A DNA stretch of 5,733 nucleotides, from assembly GCA_015485375.1 (NCBI GenBank), contig WFTU01000345.1:1-5733 (forward strand), in the 5' to 3' direction. Below, piece after piece: positions 1-3,912 of the stretch (the first letter of the stretch is position 1; the number at the start of each line of letters is the position of its first letter). Under the pieces are notes generated by a model. That model was not told where the DNA came from. It worked only from the letters and a program-made list of their open reading frames with translations, and made no database searches. Both the position numbers and the translations under genes were made by a program. Source of the DNA: Paracoccaceae bacterium. GTDB taxonomy: Bacteria; Pseudomonadota; Alphaproteobacteria; Rhodobacterales; Rhodobacteraceae.

Positions 1-1
1 G

Positions 2-82
2 GCGCTTCGCAAGAAGGACCCGCAGGAGATTTCCGAGGAAGAAGCAGTGCTGGAGATGTATAAAGAAGCGCTCGGCATGTAG
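2..82 (+). CDS. C-terminal end of an unidentified protein (partial)
   Basis: An open frame enters from the left edge and ends at the TAG at 80-82. The visible 26 residues end in EISEEEAVLEMYKEALGM, a strongly charged, probably helical tail. That is too little to name a family, and I do not recognise it. It lies 11 bp upstream of the hydrolase on the same strand, so the two probably share a transcript. That the frame is coding is inferred from its clean run into a stop directly before a good ribosome binding site. Confidence 0.6.
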   Translation, partial: ALRKKDPQEISEEEAVLEMYKEALGM

Positions 83-89
83 AAGGAGG
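83..89 (+). promoter_or_regulatory. Strong Shine-Dalgarno site of the hydrolase gene
   Basis: AAGGAGG lies 4 bases before the ATG at 94, directly after the upstream stop codon. It fixes the hydrolase start and supports translation from a shared transcript. No promoter can be placed in the 11-bp gap. Confidence 0.8.
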
Positions 90-93
90 CCGC

Positions 94-1026
94 ATGGCAG
101 ACTGGACAGAAAGCACACTCGACAGCCCCACTGGGGCGAAGTTGCACCTGTATTCGGCGCGCGCTGAAGGCGCGGCGAAGGCCGTTGTCCAGATCAACCA
201 CGGCATGGGGGAACACGCGGGGCGCTATCGCCGGTTTGCGGATTTCCTGACGGCGCGGGGGTATCATGTATATGCGCATGACCATCGCGGGCATGGCCGG
301 ACGGAGGCCGAAGATGCGCCGCTCGGGAAATTCGCGGAGCGGGACGGCTGGGCGCAGGTGCTGGCGGATGTGGAGGCGGTGAACGCGCGGATCCGTGCGG
401 AACACCCCGATTTGCCGCTGGTCTGTTTCGGGCATTCCATGGGATCGATCATCGCGTTCAATTACGCCCTGACGCGGCCCGGCAGTATCGACGCGCTGAC
501 CTGCTGGAACGCGAGCTTTACCGCCGGCGGGCTGGCGGCGGTCGGCCGGACCATCCTGAAGGTGGAAAAGACATTGAAGGGGGCGCACAGGCCCTCGAAT
601 ATCACGCAGTCGCTGACGTTCGGGGCGTGGAACAAGGCGTTCAAACCGAACCGGACGGAATTCGACTGGCTGTCGCGCGACGGGGCGGAGGTGGATAAAT
701 ATGTGGCCGATCCGCTCTGCGGCTTTCCGGTTTCCATCGGGCTGTGGCTCGATACCATCGGCGGGGTGTATTTTGCCCATGACGACGCCAACCTTGCGGC
801 GTTGCCGTCCGGATTGCCGGTGCATTTGCAGGGCGGGACGGAGGATCCCTGCTCGGAGCAGGGCAAGGCGGTGGCGCGAACGGCGGAACGGCTGCAAAAG
901 GCGGGGTTGCGGGATGTGACGCTGGCCCTGCTGGAAGGGGCGCGGCACGAGAGCCTGAACGAGACCAACCGCGCGCAGGTGATGGCGGATTATGCCGACT
1001 GGCTGGACGGGCGGTTCGGGGGGTAG
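94..1026 (+). CDS. Alpha/beta hydrolase, lysophospholipase / monoacylglycerol lipase type
   Basis: A 310-residue serine hydrolase of the alpha/beta fold (serine aminopeptidase S33 / Hydrolase_4, PldB-like), the usual length for the family. Visible motifs in order are the oxyanion-hole HGMGEH at 36-41, DHRGHG at 63-68, the nucleophile elbow GHSMGS with Ser115, the acid in GTEDP with Asp251, and the base in ARHES with His285, giving a complete Ser-Asp-His triad. There is no signal peptide or membrane segment, so it is probably cytoplasmic. Known relatives release fatty acids from lysophospholipids or monoacylglycerols, but the actual substrate cannot be read from the sequence. The start is set by AAGGAGG 4 bases upstream. 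The gene converges on the first pilin-like gene with only 20 bp between stops. Its last ~25 codons recur as a decayed fragment at 1686-1759, 740 bp downstream. Confidence 0.88.
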   Translation: MADWTESTLDSPTGAKLHLYSARAEGAAKAVVQINHGMGEHAGRYRRFADFLTARGYHVYAHDHRGHGRTEAEDAPLGKFAERDGWAQVLADVEAVNARIRAEHPDLPLVCFGHSMGSIIAFNYALTRPGSIDALTCWNASFTAGGLAAVGRTILKVEKTLKGAHRPSNITQSLTFGAWNKAFKPNRTEFDWLSRDGAEVDKYVADPLCGFPVSIGLWLDTIGGVYFAHDDANLAALPSGLPVHLQGGTEDPCSEQGKAVARTAERLQKAGLRDVTLALLEGARHESLNETNRAQVMADYADWLDGRFGG

Positions 1027-1046
1027 GGCGTCCGGTTGCCTGCGGG

Positions 1047-1520
1047 CTACAGGTTTCCGAGATAGGTGTAGTCATACGTATAGGTGTTCCCCGCAGCGGT
1101 GTAATCTGTTGTGGCGATGGTTTCGCCGCCGATGCTGTAGTTTTCCGCGCCGTTTATTCCGCCGTCCGTATAGATTGGATTGCCGGACCCGTTGTCGATG
1201 TTCGAGGTGTAGGAGAACCCTGCCGGGGCGGCATCGTACATCAGGTGGGTGGCGTTGTGGATGTTTCCGCCGGCATCGGCCAGAAACTGCGCGGCGGCAC
1301 CTGTGGTTGCGGCTGCAGTGCCGGTGATGGCGCCGACGATGGAGGTGTTGGTCGCGGCGTTGTTCAGGTCGTCATTGATGTTGACGGTGGCGTCGTTGGT
1401 GCCGCTGGATATGGCAATCACTACGGCCATACCGATGCCCGCAACGGCCGCGGTGAGGACGACCCAGTCGACTGTGATAGCGCCGGAATCGTTTTTCAGG
1501 AATGTATTGAAAAATGTCAT
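1047..1520 (-). CDS. Pilin-like small protein, copy 1 of 3
   Basis: A 157-residue protein of unknown function and the leftmost of three tandem paralogues. Residues 1-13 form a short leader (one Lys, ending Ser-Gly). A hydrophobic stretch follows at about 14-37, starting AITVDWVVLTAA. This resembles a class III (prepilin peptidase) signal cut after Gly13, with Asp18 in place of the usual Glu at +5. The rest is an Ala/Asn/Thr/Gly/Tyr-rich ectodomain with no Cys, no Lys and no Arg after residue 13. It carries YSIGG at 128-132 and a tyrosine-rich tail (NTYTYDYTY). The ATG at 1520 was preferred to one 49 codons upstream because the leader length and sequence match the other copies; the only ribosome-site candidate is a G-run at 1528-1532. 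Likely a Tad-type (pseudo)pilin or another surface protein. Family membership is inferred. Flp pilins are usually much shorter. Confidence 0.8.
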   Translation of the reverse strand: MTFFNTFLKNDSGAITVDWVVLTAAVAGIGMAVVIAISSGTNDATVNINDDLNNAATNTSIVGAITGTAAATTGAAAQFLADAGGNIHNATHLMYDAAPAGFSYTSNIDNGSGNPIYTDGGINGAENYSIGGETIATTDYTAAGNTYTYDYTYLGNL

Positions 1521-1538
1521 AACTTTGCCCCCGCATGT

Positions 1539-1550
1539 TGAAAACACAGG
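1539..1550 (-). repeat. Leader block shared by copies 1 and 2 (copy 1 instance)
   Basis: TGAAAACACAGG (plus-strand reading) occurs here 18 bp upstream of the copy-1 ATG and again at 2347-2358, 16 bp upstream of the copy-2 ATG. The flanking bases are also similar. It shows that the duplication included the 5' untranslated region; a regulatory role is possible but unproven. Copy 3 has no clear equivalent. Confidence 0.65.
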
Positions 1551-1685
1551 GAAATTATGGCCTGTATTGATAACAACCTGAAGTATAGCACCGGATTGTG
1601 TCCAGAATGTGTTCGGGGATGCCGGTGTTCTGCATGCCTGCGTGCAGGAGGGGGGTATGACGTTCACGGAGATGATAGGGGAGTC

Positions 1686-1759
1686 TTGGAGAGTCCGAAG
1701 AAGCTCAATCGCGATCAGGTGATGGCGGACTATGCCGGGCGCTGGACGGGCGGTTCCGG
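1686..1759 (+). pseudogene. Decayed duplicate of the hydrolase 3' end
   Basis: This segment reads LESPKKLNRDQVMADYA, aligning without gaps to HESLNETNRAQVMADYA at residues 285-301 of the hydrolase, exactly 740 bp upstream and on the same strand. At base level CAGGTGATGGCGGA and GCTGGACGGGCGGTTC are identical in both places. A one-base deletion between these two blocks shifts the frame, so the DGRFGG end and its stop are no longer read. No start, ribosome site or upstream hydrolase sequence is present. I read it as the footprint of a tandem duplication that carried the neighbour's 3' end along with the pilin-like gene. Confidence 0.85.
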
Positions 1760-1790
1760 GGCTGGGAGCCGGAACTTGCAGGTTCCTGAA

Positions 1791-1809
1791 TGTTCGGGGG
1801 CCCCGAACA
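1791..1809 (-). terminator. GC-rich perfect hairpin downstream of pilin-like copy 2
   Basis: The arms TGTTCGGGG and CCCCGAACA flank a single G, so an 8-bp stem with a 3-base loop can form. It lies about 54 bp beyond the stop of copy 2 in the direction of transcription. No clear T-run follows on either strand, so termination is only a possibility. The G-rich arm can instead pair with GCCCCCG at 1817-1823, giving two mutually exclusive hairpins. Confidence 0.35.
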
Positions 1810-1862
1810 AAACGAAGCCCCCGATAGATACGCTGCTTTTTGCAACTATGTGTTCGGCGGTT

Positions 1863-2330
1863 TTATACGCCGTTTGCTGCGGTAAGGTCGTATGTGTATG
1901 TATTCCCCGCAGCCTCATAGTCGGCTCTGGTTATGGTGTTGCCGCCGATACTGTAGGTCTCGGGCGTTCCATAATCGGAATAGACGGGATAGCCTGTGGC
2001 ATCATCGATATTCAACGTATAGTCGAAGCCGGTGGGCGTGGCAGCTTCTATCGAAGCGATTGCGGCCCAAACGTCACCGTTATTGCTGGTTATCAGCTGG
2101 GCAAACGTATCGGTTGCCGAAGCTGCGACGCCTGTAATCGCGCCCGCGATCGAAGCGTTGGTCGTTGCGGCTCTCAGGTCTTCATTGGTGTCTACGGCGG
2201 CATCGTTGATACCACTAGAGACAGCGACCATAACCGCCATGCCGATCCCTACGATGGCGGCGGTCAGGACAACCCAGTCAACCGTAACGGCACCGGACTC
2301 GTTCTTCAGATAATTGTTAAGAAGCGTCAT
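1863..2330 (-). CDS. Pilin-like small protein, copy 2 of 3
   Basis: A 155-residue paralogue of its two neighbours and closest to copy 1: about 36 of the first 52 residues are identical, and both have AAGNTYTYD near the end. The leader is 13 residues (MTLLNNYLKNESG), followed by a hydrophobic segment AVTVDWVVLTAA and onward, with Asp18 at +5 of the presumed cut site. The ectodomain has YSIGG at 126-130, no Cys, and only two basic residues after the leader (Arg53, Arg135). AGGGGA at 2336-2341, 5 bases before the ATG, supports the start. It is probably exported and anchored by its N-terminal helix like a type IVb pilin or pseudopilin; the function is unknown. The C-terminal tail (LTAANGV) differs from copy 1, and about 76 extra bases separate this stop from the hydrolase-derived sequence compared with copy 1. 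Confidence 0.82.
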   Translation of the reverse strand: MTLLNNYLKNESGAVTVDWVVLTAAIVGIGMAVMVAVSSGINDAAVDTNEDLRAATTNASIAGAITGVAASATDTFAQLITSNNGDVWAAIASIEAATPTGFDYTLNIDDATGYPVYSDYGTPETYSIGGNTITRADYEAAGNTYTYDLTAANGV

Positions 2331-2335
2331 AATTT

Positions 2336-2341
2336 TCCCCT
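2336..2341 (-). promoter_or_regulatory. Ribosome binding site of pilin-like copy 2
   Basis: The minus strand reads AGGGGA 5 bases before the ATG at 2330. This, with the matching 13-residue leader in all copies, decides the start. Confidence 0.65.
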
Positions 2342-2346
2342 GTTTG

Positions 2347-2358
2347 TGAAAACACAGG
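2347..2358 (-). repeat. Leader block shared by copies 1 and 2 (copy 2 instance)
   Basis: The 12 bases are identical to 1539-1550 and lie at nearly the same distance from the start codon. They are flanked by CCTGT, which can pair with ACAGG inside the block to form a small hairpin in the leader RNA of copy 2 only. Confidence 0.65.
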
Positions 2359-2421
2359 AAAATCGCCCCTATGCAATTGTTACAGGGTGAAGATATGGGG
2401 CGAATGTGACCTCAAAATGGT

Positions 2422-2430
2422 GCAATTGTG
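2422..2430 (-). promoter_or_regulatory. Conserved GCAATTGTG element upstream of copy 2
   Basis: The 9-mer GCAATTGTG lies 91 bp upstream of the copy-2 start and 25 bp before the SDR-fragment stop codon. The same 9-mer is at 3223-3231, 90 bp upstream of copy 3 and 24 bp before the intact SDR stop. Conservation in an otherwise diverged spacer may mean an operator or promoter part, or only shared ancestry. No convincing -35/-10 pair could be assigned. Confidence 0.4.
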
Positions 2431-2455
2431 GTGAAACCGTGGCGAGGGGCTTTTT

Positions 2456-2512
2456 CTAGAGAAACCCCGCCAGTTTCGGCACCTCGACTTCGGGCCGGGG
2501 AAGACGGTGTCG
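2456..2512 (-). pseudogene. Decayed duplicate of the SDR 3' end, stop codon retained
   Basis: On the minus strand this reads LPRPEVEVPKLAGFL-stop, aligning without gaps to LSPPEAEAAKLVALL-stop at the end of the intact SDR gene (3256-3912). The fragment and the intact gene are in the same phase relative to their TAG codons, and CCAGTTTCG is identical in both. Similarity fades upstream of about 2512, where the rest of the SDR is absent. It lies upstream of pilin-like copy 2 just as the intact SDR lies upstream of copy 3. This is best explained as a neighbour's 3' end carried along in a tandem duplication. Confidence 0.83.
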
Positions 2513-2568
2513 ATTTGTCGGGCAGGCAATCCCGTGTATTATCTGTTGAAAGGTAGGCTGAATGAAAC

Positions 2569-2594
2569 AATCGCGCTCCGGCAGGAGCGCGATT
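2569..2594 (-). terminator. Likely rho-independent terminator after pilin-like copy 3
   Basis: A perfect 11-bp inverted repeat (AATCGCGCTCC / GGAGCGCGATT) with a 4-base loop lies about 67 bp beyond the copy-3 stop. On the minus strand the stem ends in ATT and continues GTTTCATT, a modest T-rich tract. The plus-strand exit is not T-rich. Termination of the copy-3 transcript is therefore likely but not certain. Confidence 0.6.
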
Positions 2595-2661
2595 GGATAA
2601 AAGGGCCGGGTTTGGCGGCTCATCGAACCGAAGGTAGTCACGGGACCACGGCTACGGAGGC

Positions 2662-3132
2662 CTAGGCGGTATAGGCTACGGCCGTTCCGGTATAGTCTGC
2701 AACCGGAGTAACCACGCCGCCAATGCTGTAGTTCAGGCCGTCATCACTCGTGTAGATAACGTTGCCGGAATCGAGGTCGGCAAGCGGATTGCTGAAGTTG
2801 TATCCCGCCGGCGCATCTGCTGCGGCATATGTTTGGGCCCAGCCGTAGGTGGCTCCGTTATTGCCGGGTGCCTGAGCTGCCCCCATATTCAGGTAGTCTT
2901 GTGCAGACAATCCACTCCACGTTGTCGTGCCGGCACCGGTAATCAGATCGGCGAGCGTGCCGTCGTTCGCGCCGGCCAGTTCGTCGTTTACATCCACTGT
3001 GGCATCATTGATACCGCCAGAGACAGCAACCATAGTCGCGATACCCATGCCGACGATGGCGGCGGTCAGGACGACCCAGTCAACCGTAACGGCGCCGGAG
3101 TCGTCGGATTTGAAGTTATTGAACAGTTTCAT
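2662..3132 (-). CDS. Pilin-like small protein, copy 3 of 3
   Basis: A 156-residue paralogue of the two genes to its left. It has the same layout: a 13-residue leader (MKLFNNFKSDDSG), a hydrophobic helix starting AVTVDWVVLTAA with Asp18 at +5, and an acidic ectodomain with YSIGG at 135-139. There is no Cys, and no Lys or Arg after the presumed cut at Gly13. The middle (about 55-110) is quite different from copies 1 and 2, rich in Gly/Ala/Asn with WSGLSAQDY and YGWAQTYAA, while both ends stay conserved. The tail lacks the NTYTYD motif. AAGGGA at 3139-3144, 6 bases upstream, supports this ATG over one 28 codons upstream. It is the copy next to the intact SDR, but is separated from it by 123 bp. 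Function unknown; a Tad-type (pseudo)pilin or surface protein is the best guess. Confidence 0.82.
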   Translation of the reverse strand: MKLFNNFKSDDSGAVTVDWVVLTAAIVGMGIATMVAVSGGINDATVDVNDELAGANDGTLADLITGAGTTTWSGLSAQDYLNMGAAQAPGNNGATYGWAQTYAAADAPAGYNFSNPLADLDSGNVIYTSDDGLNYSIGGVVTPVADYTGTAVAYTA

Positions 3133-3138
3133 TCCAGT

Positions 3139-3144
3139 TCCCTT
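3139..3144 (-). promoter_or_regulatory. Ribosome binding site of pilin-like copy 3
   Basis: The minus strand reads AAGGGA 6 bases before the ATG at 3132. It supports the short start, which gives the 13-residue leader seen in all three copies. Confidence 0.7.
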
Positions 3145-3222
3145 GCTTGTTTTAGTCCGGATGCATGGCGGGCACTGGACATGGGCAAAGGTTCTAGCGG
3201 GGGAAGGTGTCGGCAATCTGGC

Positions 3223-3231
3223 GCAATTGTG
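3223..3231 (-). promoter_or_regulatory. Conserved GCAATTGTG element upstream of copy 3
   Basis: Identical to the 9-mer at 2422-2430 and at the same distance from both the downstream pilin-like ATG and the upstream SDR stop. It lies inside the 123-bp spacer that must hold any promoter specific to copy 3. Confidence 0.4.
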
Positions 3232-3255
3232 TTCTTTTCAAGGCGGGTTTGCCGC

Positions 3256-3912
3256 CTATAGCAACGCCACCAGTTTCGCGGCTTCTGCCTCGGGCGGGGA
3301 GAGGGTATCGCGTTCCTCGCCGGGGAAGAACCTTGCGCGCAGGGCGGTCGGCATCGGCTCGGGGCGGAATTTCAGCACGCGGGGGGAGAGGCGCACGGTT
3401 TCGGCGGCCCAGGCATCGACGATGGCATTGGCGGCGGCCTTGCTGGCGCCGTAGGCGGTGAAGAATTTCTCGCCCTCGCGGTGGTCCTCGATGAACATGG
3501 CGGTGCCTTCGGGGGCGGCGCGCAGCAGCGGGTCGGTCAGGGCGATGATGCGTTGCGTGGCGCGGGCGTTGACGGCCATGCAGCGGTCGAAATTCTTGTC
3601 CGAGATATGCGGCACGGGCGAGAGCGGCTCCGCATGGGCGGCGCAATGCACCAGCAGGTCGATCCGGCCCCAGCGCTCGAAGATCGAGAGGCACATGCGT
3701 TGCAGGCCTTCTTCCTCGGTGATGTCCAGCGGGACGAGGGTGGCGGAGCCGCCAACCGCGTTGACGGCGTCGTCCAGTTCCTCCAGCCCGCCGACGGTGC
3801 GGGCCAGCGCGATCACATGTGCGCCCTGTTTCGCCAGTTCTACAGCGGTGGCATAGCCCAGCCCGCGCGAGGCGCCGGTGACGAGGGCGATGGTGTCGGA
3901 AGAGATTTTCAT
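3256..3912 (-). CDS. Atypical short-chain dehydrogenase/reductase (SDR) family protein
   Basis: A 218-residue Rossmann-fold protein. TGASRGLG at 12-19 is the cofactor-binding glycine motif, Asp63 in PLDIT is typical, Asn115 lies in VNARA, and YGASK at 154-158 supplies the Tyr/Lys pair. Two classical elements are missing: the NNAG motif is replaced by HCAA (89-92), and the catalytic Ser expected 12-13 residues before Tyr154 falls on Ile/Glu in FIEDHREGEKFF. From memory, a related SDR subfamily next to purF in Rhodobacterales has similar changes, so this may be a property of the subfamily rather than a local mutation. Substrate unknown. The ATG overlaps the purF stop (ATGA, 3909-3912), implying co-transcription and translational coupling. 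The reading frame stays open upstream, but that part is purF in another frame. Its 3' end has a decayed copy at 2456-2512. Confidence 0.87.
   Translation of the reverse strand: MKISSDTIALVTGASRGLGYATAVELAKQGAHVIALARTVGGLEELDDAVNAVGGSATLVPLDITEEEGLQRMCLSIFERWGRIDLLVHCAAHAEPLSPVPHISDKNFDRCMAVNARATQRIIALTDPLLRAAPEGTAMFIEDHREGEKFFTAYGASKAAANAIVDAWAAETVRLSPRVLKFRPEPMPTALRARFFPGEERDTLSPPEAEAAKLVALL

Larger units (their letters stand above)
1521..1862. other. Spacer between pilin-like copies 1 and 2
   Basis: No intact gene is supported here. From left to right the 342-bp spacer holds the copy-1 leader region, including the 12-bp block shared with copy 2 (1539-1550), and an imperfect palindrome at 1630-1647 (arms CTGCATGC and GCGTGCAG). 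These are followed by the decayed 3' end of a hydrolase gene (1686-1759), a trace at about 1777-1790 resembling the 3' end of copy 1, and a hairpin at 1791-1809. Plus-strand open frames that cross it are shadows of the antisense pilin-like genes. Confidence 0.65.
2331..2661. other. Spacer between pilin-like copies 2 and 3
   Basis: No intact gene is supported in these 331 bp. The spacer contains the copy-2 leader region with the block at 2347-2358, a GCAATTGTG element at 2422-2430, the decayed SDR 3' end at 2456-2512, and a strong inverted repeat at 2569-2594 downstream of copy 3. A 61-codon minus-strand frame covers the SDR fragment but has no ribosome site and resembles the SDR only in its last ~18 residues. 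Confidence 0.65.
1047..3132 (-). repeat. Tandem three-copy pilin-like gene array
   Basis: Three same-strand paralogues of nearly equal length start at 1520, 2330 and 3132, a period of about 800 bp. At base level the segment encoding SGAxTVDWVV is the best conserved part. Copies 1 and 2 share their leader block and a hydrolase-derived flank, while copies 2 and 3 share GCAATTGTG and an SDR-derived flank. The repeat unit is therefore larger than the gene. Confidence 0.8.

Noticed and set aside
1582..1587. TATACT on the minus strand as a -10 box for copy 1
   Set aside because: No -35-like hexamer lies 16-18 bases upstream, and copies 2 and 3 have no equivalent.
1521..1667. N-terminal extension of pilin-like copy 1 (49 codons upstream in frame)
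   Set aside because: The extension has no ribosome site, is not shared by the other copies, and would bury the leader-plus-helix start that all three copies have exactly 13 residues before the Ala.
1653..1674. Possible SDR remnant between copy 1 and the hydrolase scar
   Set aside because: GGGTAT and CGTTC match the SDR 3' region with small differences, but the better-conserved CCAGTTTCG and stop region are absent, so it cannot be told from chance.
1557..2390. 277-codon plus-strand open frame across copy 2
   Set aside because: It is antisense to pilin-like copy 2, has odd Cys/Gly/Arg-rich composition and no ribosome site. Only its segment at 1686-1735 has meaning, as the hydrolase remnant.
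2612..2632. Possible hydrolase remnant upstream of the SDR scar (expected if the whole unit had been duplicated)
   Set aside because: Only TGGCGG and a few neighbouring bases match the hydrolase 3' end, which is within chance for this GC-rich DNA.
2456..2641. 61-codon minus-strand frame as a real small gene
   Set aside because: Only its last ~18 codons resemble anything (the SDR C terminus); the rest crosses a hairpin and no ribosome site precedes its ATG.
3133..3216. N-terminal extension of pilin-like copy 3 (28 codons)
   Set aside because: AAGGGA sits 6 bases before the inner ATG and the inner start gives the same 13-residue leader as the other copies.
3241..3257. AGGCGG/CCGCCT inverted repeat at the SDR stop as a terminator
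   Set aside because: The stem is only 6 bp, it overlaps the stop codon, and it is followed by TGAAAAG rather than a T-run.
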